Under the pieces are notes generated by a model, which worked only from the letters and a program-made list of their open reading frames with translations, was not told where the DNA came from and searched no databases. Below are positions 12,732-25,931 of a stretch of 64,000 nucleotides of DNA, in pieces. A program made the translations under genes and the position numbers. Source of the DNA: Symsagittifera roscoffensis (Eukaryota > Xenacoelomorpha > Acoela > Convolutidae); contig NC_087068.1 of assembly GCF_963678635.1 (NCBI RefSeq), forward strand, positions 188,001-252,000, read 5' to 3'. Every line of letters begins with the position of its first letter. Within the stretch, counting starts at the first letter, position 1.

Positions 12732-13447
12732 CAGTGCTGATTTAAATTAACAGGACAAAAGCGTTAAACTTGAAACTAACAACGCGTTTTTCTCAAATTG
12801 GGTTAAATTTTGGCGAAAACTTATGAAGACAAAATTTGCTTAATTTTTTAGCAGAATTAATATGGTGTAATTTGTTTTGCGAAATTCGGGTCCAAAATTT
12901 TGGTTTTTCTTAGTTAATCAAAATTACGCCAGAAATACCCAATCGATCACAGACATAATTATACCAAAGTAAGCCCCTTACGTAACGTAGCCCAACAAAC
13001 TTTAGGAAGGGTATTTTCTCCGAAAAAAAATTGCAAATTGTTTAAAAATTGTTTTTATATAAAAAATTGGTATTTTTTATAGTAAAAACGACCTTTTTTG
13101 TCTATCAAACAAAATTAAATTAACTTATACAATATTTTGGAGATTATACCCTTCTTAAAGTTTGTTGGGATACGTAAGGGGCTCAATTTGGTATAATTAT
13201 GTCTGTGATCGACTGGGTGTTTTTGGCGTAATTTTTGATTAACTAAGAAAAACCAAAATGACCCATTTTTGGGGTAAAATTTCGGACCCGAATTTCGCAA
13301 AAACAAGTTCCACCATATTAATTCTGCTGAAATTTTAAGCAAGTCTCGTCTTTATAAGCTTTCGCCTAAACTCAACCCAATTTGAGAAAAACGCATTATA
13401 AACTTCAAGCTTAGCTCGTTTTGTCCGGTTAATTTAAATCAGCACTA
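12732..13447. mobile_element. Fold-back element with arms of about 340 bp
   Basis: The sequence from AGTGCTGATTTAAATTAAC (12733) returns in reverse complement as TTAATTTAAATCAGCACT (ending 13446). Internal words match in mirror order: the GTAAGGGGC/GCCCCTTAC segment, TATAATTATGTCTGTGATCG and its mirror, and AATTCTGCTGAA-type text. The centre is a T/A-rich spacer near 13.05-13.1 kb. A TA precedes the left end, as in mariner-type MITEs, but the right edge is altered, so the class is an inference. Confidence 0.8.
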
Positions 13448-14379
13448 GAATTATGCAAAGAAAAATTATAATCTGAAGGTAACGATTTAAACGCTATTTC
13501 GTGTCCTATTTGGAGTTTTAGTTGCAGAACCCGCTCTGGATCATTTTGCAAAAACTCATTCGCAGAGAATTCGATCAGAAAATGCATCCGGAAAGTCAAT
13601 ACGGGAGATTCAGCTATGAAGGAAGTTGTCTTATTCGCCTGATGATCCATTAGCTAATGTAGCTTTTGTTTGAAAGACACTTTTCTAATTCACCAACAGC
13701 AGTTGGTTCGATCAGGGCAAACCCATCCTAGTCGATGTACCGAATGGCCGAAAATCACATTTCACCATTTAAAAAAAGAACAGAAAAGAAATAAGCGGGG
13801 AAACCAGGCTGTTGATAAACAGTAAAGAAAAGTCTTCAAATTGAGTGACTTTTTCGATTGGTTGAAACTTTTGGTCACTCGTTTTTTTCCGGTCATGAGA
13901 ACAGGTTCCGTTTGATCAACGTTTTGAAAAAAGCTAAAGCTTAAAGTAGGACAATCCAATTGAACGTTTTTTGCATACCTCAAAATAGACAGTATAACCT
14001 TTATTTTCAGATTTTTTTGTCTTTTCTTTCACTTTGTTTTGCTGCATTACCCTTTCTTTGTCTGCAGGACTTTTCATTCATTTTCTCTTCAAAGGCTGAA
14101 ATTAGTTTATATATTTTACCCCAGACATTACTTAAATATCCCAGCTCTAGATTTGCACATTTCATCTAATCGTTACTTTGGTCCAGACTTGTCAAAAACA
14201 TTCTTTTCACAACTGATTTATCGGTTCTTTTCGTATCAAAGTCAATTCATCTTCCTATGCTTTTTCAACAGGTATTAATTCTTTCTTTAAAGTTGTTTCT
14301 TTCTTTTAAGAAACTTTTGTTTTCTTCCTTTTGTTTCTTTCTTTAAAAAACACCCGAGACAAGGTCCGCGGCCTGAGAA
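13448..14379. other. No gene recognised
   Basis: T-rich on the plus strand. Several 70-80 codon frames overlap here in different phases, which is expected of low-complexity sequence. None has a motif I recognise. Confidence 0.4.
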
Positions 14380-14850
14380 AAGTTTTTGTAAGTCAAGCCG
14401 CTTATACATTTTAGAATGAATTTTGTAAGGCGCCGCTTTTTAAAGCCAGTCTTTTCTGAAGTATCACCGCTAAAGACTTTTCTATATTCACGCAATCAGT
14501 CTTTTTTTTCAGTACCGCGGCTAAAATGTTCTCTTGAGCAACGCCTACAGTCTTTTCACACGTCGCAGCGTCGTATTGTTATTGAGTCGTTCAGTTTCAT
14601 TTCGAAAATAGCGGCGCTAACTTTATTCTTAGGTCGCACCGCTTAATTCTGTTTGTAAAGTGTGCCGCTTTTCTTAAGTCGTGCAGTTTAGTTTTTTTGG
14701 GAAGCCCCGTTGTCGGTAATTTTTCAATTTGCGCTTCTATAGTCTTTTCTTAAGACACGCCGCCAGTCCTCTTATGTCTCAATGTCCGTTTTTTTAGTCG
14801 CGCGGTTCAATTTTTCTTAAATTGCGCAACTAAAGTGTTAATTACCCGCA
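14380..14850. repeat. Degenerate repeat with GCCGCTAAAGTCTTTTC core
   Basis: Words such as GCCGCTTTT, ACCGCTAAAGAC, AGTCTTTTCTTAA and GTCGCGCGG recur about every 28-35 bases with many substitutions. It belongs to the same family as blocks at 15.84-16.01 and 17.09-17.16 kb. Confidence 0.55.
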
Positions 14851-14869
14851 CCGAAGTTTCATGGGTAAA

Positions 14870-15830
14870 AATCGATTATAATGGATTTTCGTTGACAAAA
14901 ATGTTGTCAATATAATCGATTATCATGTCAAATTTAGTCCACGTAATCGATTTTAAATCGATTATAATCGATTATTTTGGAAAAATTTAAATCCATTATA
15001 ATCCATTATAATCGATTTTAATCCATTTTTGTTTTCAATAGAATGGATTATTTTTTGTACATAAAATCCATGAAAATTGATTAAATTTTGTAAACAATGA
15101 CTCTAATTTGTGCAACTTTCTTCAAAACTCGAACGAACACGTTCATCCAGGGGCGACCAATATGTATTAATTTTCCAAAAAGAGCCCAAATACAGCATTT
15201 TTGACCAGCTCATCACGTCAACGCCCCCCCCCCCCCCCGCTCCAACGTACCCACCCCCCCCCCCCCCCAACGTAGGACGTAACCCCTCACGTACCCCCAT
15301 CCCCCCCAACGTACCCCCCACGTATCCCCCCAACGTACCCCCCACGTATCCCCCCTCCCACGTGCCCCATCCCCAACGTAACCCCCAACTACGACGTGCC
15401 TCTCTCTCTCTCTCTAGTTAGGGGAAATCTAACTGTAGAACGGGTAAGCGGTGGGGGGGGGGGGGTTGGTGTGGGATCTATAGGTAATTTTTTGTAATTT
15501 TTCAATAACTCGGAAAAAATGAAATTAAGCGAGAGAACAAAATAACTAACTTAAGTTTAACAAAGTTATGAAAAAATGAAAACATCAAACAAAAAGATTT
15601 GAATAAATAGATTATAATCCATTATAGTCGATTAAAACGGATTATTTTTCTTTTGATAAATTTTTTTGAAAATAATCGAATATAATCGATTATATTGAAA
15701 TTTTATTGCTTAAAAAATATGATCATTATAATCCATTTTCAATCGACTATAATCGATTATTTTTGTTATTTTGTAGAGACTGACAATAAAAATCTAATAT
15801 AATCGATTATTAACCATGAAATTTCAGTGC
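14870..15830. repeat. ATAATCGATTAT repeat fields flanking a C-rich microsatellite
   Basis: Dense ATAATCGATTATAATCGATT-type words fill 14870-15080 and 15600-15830. The middle (15222-15471) is the C/G-rich tract listed separately. No coding signal. Confidence 0.55.
15222..15471. repeat. C-rich and CCCAACGTA minisatellite, ending in a poly-G run
   Basis: Runs of C separated by AACGTA or ACGTAT repeat about every 10-16 bases, followed by a (CT)n run near 15403-15414 and a G tract near 15454-15465. The opposite strand of the C-rich part, and the plus strand of the G run, could form G-quadruplexes. Proline-rich and glycine-rich frames here are composition artefacts. Confidence 0.8.
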
Positions 15831-17930
15831 GTCATGTAAAGTCGTGCCGCCAAAGTCTTTTCTTTGATAGCGCAGCTAACCCATTTTCTTAAATTGGGCC
15901 GCTATCGTTTTTTCTTACGTGAAGTTGTGAGACTTTGTTTTTACTTAAATCGGCCCGTTAAAGTACTTTGTTTTCGAGTCGCGCCGCTATAATTGTCTCA
16001 AAAGTTCCACCGTTCCGCATTGTAAAAAATAAGATTGCAGTCGATTATAATCGATTTTTATACAGATTTTCTACTAGTTAAAAATCGATTGCATGTAACC
16101 CAATTAGACACTAAAATGGATAATATAGGGATTTTCTACAGCTCAGAAAAAATCGATTTTTTAGTCTGTTCTTGTCAATTTCAACAAAAAAGACACGTAA
16201 CAAAACTTTTTTTAAATTTCGCAATTTTTTTTTAAGTTTAAGCAAAATTACAATGGATTTTATGGGGTACATAACCTGTTTAAAATCTGTATAAAATCTA
16301 TACCATAAAAGGCTTTTAAAAAAGGAATTTGGTCACTATCGAATCGATTAAAATAAGCAAAAATAATCAAATTTCATTTCGCATTTTTTGCAATTTGATA
16401 GTTTTGTTTTTAATTTAATCCCCCACAACAAACACCAACTCACAAACAATCAAATTCTAATGGAAAAACTAAAATTCGACCATGACCATATTGTCTTTTT
16501 AGCAGAAATAAAACCATCAGTTTTGGTCCTATTTAGACGTTTTTTTTTGCTTTTTATCAATTTATGTTATTTTCAACAAAACAAGACACATAACAAAAGT
16601 TTTTTTTTAATTCGAATGTTTTTCTGAAAAATTGAAACGAAATTACAATGGATTTTATAGGGATGGATTTTATAGGGTATATAATCTCTATATAACTTTT
16701 ATATGATTTGTGGAAAATCTGTATAAAATTTGTATATATTCTGTACTAAAAAATGCACTTAAAAATTTATTTTGGTATCTATCGAATCGATTAAAATAAG
16801 TATAATTTGCAATCGATTGTAATTCATTGTTTAGTGCATAAAATTAACTAGCTTGCTGAACTGTAGATTTTACTTGCGATAATTGATTGCAATCTCAAAT
16901 TCTAAATAGGTCTGCTCGCTCACTTTACTCGAACGAAATCGCACTGAAATTCAAAATTTAGAGCTAGTTTTTTCAATAATAGAACTCAATACTTCAATCG
17001 ATTATAATCGATTATTTTTGTTATTTTGTAGAGACTGACAATAAAAATCTAATATAATCGATTATTAACCATGAAACTTCAGTGCGGGTAAAGTCGTGCC
17101 GCCAAAGTCTTTTCTTTGATAGCGCAGCTAACCCATTTTCTTAAATCGCGCCACTATCGTTTTCAAAATTTAAGCGAAATTACAATGAATTTTATCGGCT
17201 ATATAATCTGTATAAAATCTGTCTAAAATCTGTACCATAAAAGGCACATAAAATTGGACTTTGGTCACTATCGAATCGATTGAATTGAGCAAAAACAATC
17301 AAATTTCATTTCGATTTTTTTGTAATTTGATAGTTTTGTTTTCGATTTTATCCCCCGCACAACAAACACCAACCCACAAACGATCAAATTCTAGTGGTAA
17401 AACTAAAATTTGACCATACTCTTCTTTTAGCAGAAAAAAACATCCGTTTTGGTCATATTTAGACGGTTTTATTTTGTTTTTTATCAATTTATGTTATTTT
17501 CAACAAAACAAGACACGTAACAAAAGTTTTTTTTGAATTCGAATTTTTTTCTGAAAAATTGAAACGAAATTTCAATGGATTTTATAGGGTATATAATCTC
17601 TATATAATGTTTATATAATCTGTGGAAAATCTGTATAAAATTTGTATAATCTGTACTAAAAAATGCACTTAAAAATGGATTTTGGTAACTATTGAATCGA
17701 TCAAAATAAGTATTATTTGCAATCGATTGTAATTCATTGCTTAGTGCATAAAATTAAACTAGCCAAAAAATCCATTGTTTAGTGCATAAAAACAAACTAG
17801 CTTGCTGAACTGTAGCTTTTGCTTGCGATAATCGATTGCAATCTTAAATTCTAAATAAGTTAACTCGTTTTACTCGCACAAAATCGCACTGAAATTTAAA
17901 ACTTTAGTGCCCGTTTTTTCAATACTAGAA
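15750..17930. repeat. Diverged duplicated blocks of about 0.93 and 1.26 kb spacing
   Basis: The segment around GTAGAGACTGACAATAAAA near 15.77 kb reappears near 17.03 kb, about 1,260 bases later, together with its ATAATCGAT and GCCGCCAAAGTC neighbours. A second segment, ACAACAAACACCAAC near 16.43 kb with several hundred flanking bases, returns near 17.36 kb, about 930 bases later, with scattered substitutions. I see no gene; the short frames are repeat shadows. Confidence 0.65.
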
Positions 17931-20900
17931 CTCCTTTTATTTTTTCAAATTACGTTCTTTGGCTTAAAAAGTTTTTACTACAGTATACCACTCCACCCAT
18001 TCAAATGAATATTTGTGGTACCTGATTTTAAGTGAAAAACAGATCAAAACACATCCGAGTACAATGTTGCCCCCATTTTCAATTGTCCGAACCGGGAAGT
18101 CAACACATTTTACAGCCAAATTGTTGCTTTTGAGAATTCTAAACGAATTCTCCAACAGGCCAAAATGGTATTCGTAGCGGAGTCTGCAATTTTGCTAGTT
18201 TTCTTTATTATTCTTTGCTTTTTTCGGTTAAGAAATGTGTTTAATACTCTGTACGTGGATTCCGCAAATTGTAAGAGGAATCAGCAAACTGTTAGCATAT
18301 TCCGCAAAACGAAAGCGGAATCCGCATCAGTTTGCAGAGTCCACTTATATTTGCAGTTTTCGCTTGCAATTGCGGAATCGGAAAAAACAACCTAAAGTAG
18401 CTCGTTGCGGACTGCGCAACAAAACTAATGTTCCGGCACAATTTACGTTACAGCTAGATGTACGCTGAACAAACGGAAATGGAATCCACTTAAAAATTGG
18501 AACAAATTTAAAGACTTGACTGTGGAATCAGTGAACATACAAACACAAAGTTGTGCTCATTTCGAGTGCTTAGGTTTGATATGTTCAATTGCCTGTATTT
18601 TTGTTTGTCTGTATATTGAATTGCCCAGAACGCTACTAAAAATTTTTGTTCTCTGGGACTTTGCAAAATTGTTGTTTTGCACTAAAATAACAAAAATCGA
18701 TGCAAAAAATGAAAAAACGTCCCAGAACTTTTGGCCATGATATGTTCCAATTAATTGCATAAATATTTTGTGGCTGAAAAATACTACAAAAAAATGAATT
18801 ACAGCAGCTTTTTGTATATCATTAATTAGAAACTATGAAAAAAACGACTTGTTCAAGACCTCAAACTGATCAATTTTAGCTAAATCAAGCTCGTAAGTTT
18901 TAGTTTTTTGGGCCGTGAAAGTCTAATCCTTGATTGCCTCGAAAAAAAAAACATTATTGATTACACAATTGTCTTTATATGTTGGCGCGACCATGTTTTT
19001 GTGCAATAAACAAAAAAATGTGTTAGGTTTTAGGATAGAATGAATTTCGAAAAGCTTATAAGTGGGTTACAAATCAAGAAAGGTTTCACTTTCTTGTGCG
19101 ACAACCATTTGCTTCGAGGACTGCAGTGTTTCACCGCGGCAGTAATTCAAAGAGGACCAAAAAAAATCGTCTGGAATGTTATAAATTGCTTTGAACCATA
19201 CTTGGTCCGAATTATTGCTTTGATTGCCTTCGAATGGTCGGTTGAGTTGGTCCCACAAATTTTGTATGATACTCAGTTTTGGTGGCCACTGTGGTAAGAG
19301 AGCGACACCATATTCCTCCGAAAAACTTTTACTTGGCCCGAAACATGACATAGGGCAGTATCATGTTGAAGAAATTGTTCTTCTTCCGAAAGCAACAAAA
19401 AAATCTGCTTCAAAATTTTAATATATTAAGGACCAAATTGCACCTTACATCACAATGCTCTTTTGCATCACCGACACATTTGAAGAGAGATGTTTGGGTT
19501 CGTATCGAATACAGAACCTTTTTGGGCTTCGGACATTATGAACACGGCCCGAGCAAAAGAGATTTTTTTGTTTTGCGTTCAAAGTTGAACAGAGCGCCAA
19601 CATTCACAGAAAAAAGTATGTGAAAAAATGTTATTTTTCTCATGCAAACTTCAAATTGTAGACACAACATCAATTTACTTCATCTTTTTTCGCAGTTCTC
19701 TACTTCATAAGCGATAGATTGACTTCCATTGTCGCTTCTTTTTATAAGTTTTCAATTATACTTTACCAAATAAATTCTTGCTTTTGCATTGTAAAGATTG
19801 TAATCAGGGTAAGTTCTTGCAAGTTGTTTTATCAACCTACTGACAAGCCCTACAGCTCCTACCGGCATCTGAATTGATGTCGCAGAGATAACTATTGCTG
19901 ATTCAGACAGTTTCATTGGCCACTGATCTTCAAAAAGGGCTTAAGCATAGCCAAAAATCTGTTTTAGGTCTGAAAAAATTCCGTTTCATACTTGAAGATC
20001 CCAGCTCTGAAATGGCGCTGGAACAGTTTTGAAACAGCTATAAAAACCAGAATTAGCTCTGGTTATCTTCGAATCCACACGGTGTGTTGGCGCTGAAAAC
20101 CTTGAAAGTATGAAATAATTAAGGTACAAATAAAGTTTACGTCTAATCTTTGTAAATTTGCCTGCTCGCTCTGTTATTCGCACAAAATAGAACTGAAACT
20201 TGGAACTTTAAGGCCAGTTTTCCCTAATACTTGAAATCTTTTCTACTTTTTCCAACTCTTTTCTGATCACGACTGAAAGGGATTTAGTACAGTATATCAT
20301 CGAACGAATCCAATGAATGTTTTTTTATGTAATGTCTAAGTTGCTATGGAATACGCAACTGTAAGTTGAGTACGCCAATTCTAAGAGGAATCAGCAAATT
20401 TTTAGCCAATTCTGCAAATTAAAAACGGCATCTGCATCAATTTGCGGAGTCCACTTACATTTGCGGAATCGAAAATACTATTGCGGAATCGGGAAAATAA
20501 CCTCTAATCGCTCGTTGCGGAATCCCTAACTAAACTAATGCGCCGACAAAGTAACATTACAGGTATTTGTACGCTGATCCCACAGAAGTTTTGTAAATAG
20601 AATCCAATTACAATTTGGAACACATTTAACAACTTATTTAAAGACTTATCTCTGAAGTATGTAAACAAATATATTTAAATTATAAAGCTAAATACAAAAT
20701 ATGTTCGAAGTTATCATTTAGTTTGTCCCTTTTGGGAAGTTTCATTGATTGCAGAGAATCACGATAAAAAAGTTTTAAATACACAAATGTATGGTGTTTT
20801 GTGATTGTTTTTTTTTCTTAATGCCATTTCAATTGCTTGGTTCATTGTACGATATCTTTCTGCATTTTTCCTGAGTCAAAACATAAACATCTTGAAAAAA

Positions 20901-23900
20901 GCCAGGAAATAAAAAAATCAAATAAGCAGAAAAAAACAAGGATACCAGGTTACTGTGCAATTATCACTGAAGATCTTGATCTTTTTTTTTAATTAACAAC
21001 TGTTCAAAATTTTTCCTTTGCGTGGTGTGATATCGGATCTAAAAGAACTTAGAAAACTTTGCGTGATAGTAAAAATAGAATTTTTTTGCCAAATATTTTT
21101 GAAACTTATTTGGCATAAATTTTTGAAACTTATTTGAAAGAACCTCTTGAAAATTTTCGAAGATCCTGTATAACCTTCAAGTCATTAATGAAAAAAGACA
21201 AAACAATGTTAACCTTCAAATCTTTTATGAAAAAAGTAAGAACAATGTATAAACTCCAAGTCATTAATGAAAAAAGTAAAAAACAATGTTTACGTCCAAT
21301 CTTTCTAAAACTTCGTGCTCGCTCGCGTTACTCGCACGAAATTGAACTGAAATTTAAAAATTTAAAGCCAGTTTTCCCTAATACTCAAAATATTTTCTAT
21401 TTTTTAAACCTCGTTCTAATCACGGCTGAAAGGGGTTTATAACAGTAAATCATCGAACGTATCCAATGAACGTTTTGTTATGGAATTTTTTAAATTGCTA
21501 TGGAATCCGCAACTGTAAATTGAATCCGCGAATTGTAAGAGGAATCAGCGAATTGTTAGCTAATTATGCAAATTAAAGTCGGTATCCGCATCAATTTGCG
21601 GAGTCTACTTACATTTGCGGAATCCAGTTACAATTGCGGAATCGGGAAAATAACCTCTATTCGCTCGTTGCGGAATCCCCAACAAAATTACTGCGCCGAC
21701 AAAGCTTACATTACAGGTAATTGTACGCTGATCCCACAGATGTTTTGTAAATACAATCCAATTACAATTTGGAACATATTTAAAGACTTATCTCTGGATT
21801 ATGTAAACAAATATCATTAAATTATAAACATAAATTATTCAACATGTTCGAAGTTATCATTTAGTATGTCGCTTTTGGCAAAATTTCAATGATAGCAGTG
21901 GATCACGATAAACTTTTTTAAATACACAAATAAATGATGTTTTCTGAATGTTTTTTTAATGCCATTTCAATTGCTTGGTTCATTGTACTATATCTTTCTG
22001 CACATTTCTTGAGTCAAAACATAAACATTTTGAACAAAAACAAGGATACCCGGTTACTGTGCAAATACCACTGAAGATTTTGATCTTCTTTTTAGTTAAC
22101 AACTATTCAAAAAGTTTTTTTTTTGCATGGTTTGATATAGGATCTAAAAGAACTTAGAAAACTTTGAGTCATAGTAAGAAAAGAACTTTTTTGCCAAATG
22201 TTTCTGAAACTTCAAAAATTTCCAACCTCTTGAAAATTTTCGAAGATGCTGTATAACCTTCAAGTCATTAATGAAAAAAGTCAAAACAATGTATAACCTT
22301 CAAATCATTTATGAAAAAAGTAAGAACAATGTATAACCTTCAAATCATTATTCAAAAAAATTTAAAACAATGTTTACGTCTAATCTTTCTAAAAAGTCGT
22401 CCTCGCTTGCGTAGCTCGCACGAAATCGAACTGAAATTTGAAACTTTAAAGCCATTTTCTCCTAATACTGAAACACTTTTGTTTTTTTAAACTCCGTTTT
22501 AATCAAGTCATAAATGGATTTACAATTGTATATCAATTGACCCATTCGATTGAAATTTTGTGGTACCTGATTTCGTGTGCGAAACGCAAGAAAACACATC
22601 CGAGTATAAATTTCCTCCCGATTATCAAAGTGCGAACTGGAATTTCAACAAAATTTAAGGCCAAACTGTGAATTTTGAGAATTTTAAACGGATTCCTCAA
22701 CAAGCCAAAATGAGATTTATCGAGGAGTCTGCAATTTTGATACTTTTGTTTGTTTTTCTTTGCATTTTGGATACCACGGACAAAAAATTGAAACACTGTT
22801 TTGCTCAAGATCGCACCATACTAGGCATCTTTGCACAAAAAAACTGGAATCCGCAAAAAAAAGCGGAACACGGAACAGTTTGGGGAATCCATAATCCAAA
22901 AAAAAAATGTGTTTTGTAAATCTGTACGTGGATTCCGCAAATTGAAAGAGGAATCAGCAAATTAATAGCATATTCCGCAAAACGAAAGCGGAATCCGCAG
23001 CAGTTTGCGGAATCCAATTGTAGGTGCGGTTTCCGCTTGCAATTGCGGAATCGGTAACAACGATCTATATTCGCTCATTGCAGAATCGGTGACAAAAGTA
23101 ATGTGCCGACACAATTTACGCTACAAGTAGATAACTACAAAGCATACTTACAGGTAGATACCCTGTATAACCTTCAAATCATTATTGAAAAGAAGTCAAA
23201 ACAATGTATAACCTTCAAATCATAAATGAAAAAAGTAAAAAAAAAAAACAATGTTCAAGTCTAATCTTTCTAAAAAGTCGTGCTCGCTCGCGTTACTTGC
23301 ACTAATTCGAACTGAAATTTAAAATTTTAAAGCCAGTTTTCCCTAATACTCGAAATATTTTCTATCTTTTCAAACTCCGTTCTAATCACGGCTGAAAGGG
23401 ATTTAGTACAGTATATCATCGAACGAATCCAATGAAAGTTTTGTTATGGAATTTTTAAGTTGCTATGGAATCCGCAACTGTAAATTGAATACGCCAATTG
23501 TAAGAGGAATCAGCAAATTGTTAGCTAATTATGCAAATTAAAACCGGTATCCGCATCAATTTGCGGAGTTTACTTACATTTGCGGAATCCAGTTACAATT
23601 GCGGAATTGGGAAAAAAAACCTCTATTCGCTCGTTGTGGAATCCCTATTAAAACTAATGCGCCGACAAAATTTACGTTACAGGCAGTTGTATGCTGATCC
23701 CACAGAAGTTTTGTAAATACAACCCAATTAAAATTTGGATTATATTTAAAGACTTGTCTCTGGAGTATGTAAACAAATATCATTAAATTATAAACTTATA
23801 TACAGAATATGTTCGAAGTTATCATTTAGTATGTCGCTTTTGGCAAAAGTTCATTGATAGTAGAGAATCACGATAAACTTTTTTAAATACACAAATGTAT

Positions 23901-24330
23901 GGTATTTTGTGAATATTATTTTTTTCTTAATGCGATTTCAATTGCTTGGTTCATTGTACGATATCTTTCTGCACATTTCTTGAGTCAAAACATAAACATT
24001 TTGAAAAAAGTCAAGAAATAAAAAAACTCGAATAAGCAAAAAAAAACACGGATACTCGGTTACTATGCAAATATCATCGAAGATTTCGATCTTTTTTAAG
24101 TTAACAACTATTCGAAATATTTTCTTTTGTGATATGATCTAATCTAATGCGTGATGTGATATAGGATCTAAAAGAACTTAGAAAATTTTGAATAATAGTA
24201 AAGATAGGATTTCTTCGCCGAATATTTATGAAACTTGAAAAGTTTTCATTCTCTTGAAAATTTTCGAAAATTCTGTATAACCTTCAAATCATTAATGAAA
24301 AAAGTAAATAATGTATAACCTTCATTTTAT
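17870..24330. repeat. Field of diverged repeats of about 0.9-1.15 kb with TTGCGGAATCC clusters
   Basis: A block containing GCTCGCACGAAAT-like text, then CTAATACT, then CATCGAACGAATCCAATGAA, then a cluster of TTCCGCAA/TTGCGGAA words, then GTTCGAAGTTATCATTTAGT, recurs with starts near 20.17, 21.31, 22.40 and 23.28 kb and a more distant relative near 17.87 kb. Units are joined by short tandem repeats of AACCTTCAAATCATTAATG (about 21.17-21.28, 22.25-22.37, 23.17-23.23 and 24.28-24.33 kb). No intact gene is visible; the Tc1 remnant at 19.07-19.62 kb lies between units. Confidence 0.7.
19067..19620 (-). pseudogene. Tc1/mariner transposase remnant, C-terminal half
   Basis: On the minus strand a DTALCHV segment corresponds to the second catalytic Asp region of Tc1-type transposases. 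It is followed after a frameshift by LLPQWPPKLSIIQNLWDQLN, the counterpart of the family's WPPxSPDLNPIENLWxxLK block, and then by a typical tail. The third catalytic position and the conserved SPDLNP core are altered. Upstream text toward 19620 carries stops and frame changes. Only the C-terminal half is readable and it cannot be functional. Confidence 0.7.
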
Positions 24331-24705
24331 AAGAGCAATTAAATTTCGAAAAAGTATTCGTAAAGCTGACAATTGTTTTTTTTGTATACTAAGTTTCCTA
24401 ACCACAAAAACAAGAGAGGAACAACGTAAGTTTCACGATGGATTGGAGGCTAGAAGTGATAATTCTTCTGAATCGTTCGAAATGTATAATAGCTTGGTCG
24501 GTGCGGACGAAGCGAAAATACTCAAGTTGAAGCTAACGGTTGCAATATTTCTTTTCTTCAATTGAAGAAAAATTGGCTGAACTTATGCCATTTGATAAAA
24601 ACTCAGCTGAAAAGGTGGAAAGAAGCCAAGCCAAGTGTTCCTATTACCAGAATGACGCACGTAAAAATGAAAAAAAAAAAATCATTTTCAATCCTAGCGA
24701 TAGTA
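24331..24705. other. Single-copy-looking spacer before the satellite
   Basis: A frame of 84 codons (24311-24565, plus) crosses it. It has no recognised motif and no splice or start context that would support it as a gene. Confidence 0.35.
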
Positions 24706-25931
24706 AATAAACCGATCATAATGATGTTAGATGAAAAACGCTTCATTTTTTCCTCCACTCATCCTCAATTGTTTTAAACAACCGATCATAATGATGTTAG
24801 ATGAAAAACGCTTCATTTTTTTCCTCCACTCATCCTCAATTGTTTTAAACAACCGATCATAATGATGTTAGATGAAAAACGCTTCATTTTTTCCTCCACT
24901 CATCCTCAATTGTTTTAAACAACCGATCATAATGATTATAGATGAAAAACGCTTCATTTTTTCCTCCACTCATCCTCAATTGTTTTAAACAACCGATCAT
25001 AATGATGTTAGATGAAAAACGCTTCATTTTTTTCCTCCACTCATCCTCAATTGTTTTAAACAACCGATCATAATGATGTTAGATGAAAAACGCTTCATTT
25101 TTTCCTCCACTCATCCTCAATTGTTTTAAACAACCGATCATAATGATGTTAGATGAAAAACGCTTCATTTTTTCCTCCACTCATCCTCAATTGTTTTAAA
25201 CAACCGATCATAATGATGTTAGATGAAAAACGCTTCATTTTTTCCTCCACTCATCCTCAATTGTTTTAAACAACCGATCATAATGATGTTAGATGAAAAA
25301 CGCTTCATTTTTTCCTCCACTCATCCTCAATTGTTTTAAACAACCGATCATAATGATGTTAGATGAAAAACGCTTCAGTTTTTCCTCCACTCATCCTCAA
25401 TTGTTTTAAACAACCGATCATAATGATGTTAGATGAAAAACGCTGCATTTTTTTCCTCCACTCATCCTCAATTGTTTTAAGCAACCGATCATAATGATGT
25501 TAGATGAAAAACGCTTCATTTTTTCCTCCACTCATCCTCAATTGTTTTAAACAACCGATCATAATGATGTTAGACGAAAAACGCTTCATTTTTTCCTCCA
25601 CTCATCCTCAATTGTTTTAAACAACCGATCATAATGATGTTAGATGAAAAACGCTTCATTTTTTCCTCCACTCATCCTCAATTGTTTTAAACAACCGATC
25701 ATAATGATGTTAGATGAAAAACGCTTCATTTTTTTCCTCCACTCATCCTCAATTGTTTTAAACAACCGATCATAATGATGTTAGATGAAAAACGCTTCAT
25801 TTTTTCCTCCACTCATCCTCAATTGTTTTAAACAACCGATCATAATGATGTTAGATGAAAAACGCTTCATTTTTTCCTCCACTCATCCTCAATTGTTTTA
25901 AACAACCGATCATAATGATGTTAGATGAAAA
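24706..25931. repeat. 70-bp satellite, block 1 (about 17 monomers)
   Basis: The monomer is 70 or 71 bases, depending on a run of 6 or 7 T. It contains ACCGATCATAATGATG, TTAGATGAAAAACGCTTC, CCTCCACTCATCCTC and AATTGTTTTAAACAA in that order. Monomers differ by only isolated substitutions. Each carries two small dyads, ATCATAATGAT and TTGTTTTAAACAA. The block is interrupted at 25931 by the LTR retrotransposon and resumes at 50353. Confidence 0.97.

Noticed and set aside
15103-15421. Proline-rich and glycine-rich frames
   Set aside because: Produced by the C-rich microsatellite on its two strands.
24311-24777. Possible gene before the satellite
   Set aside because: Two short frames without recognised motif; the second runs into satellite repeats.
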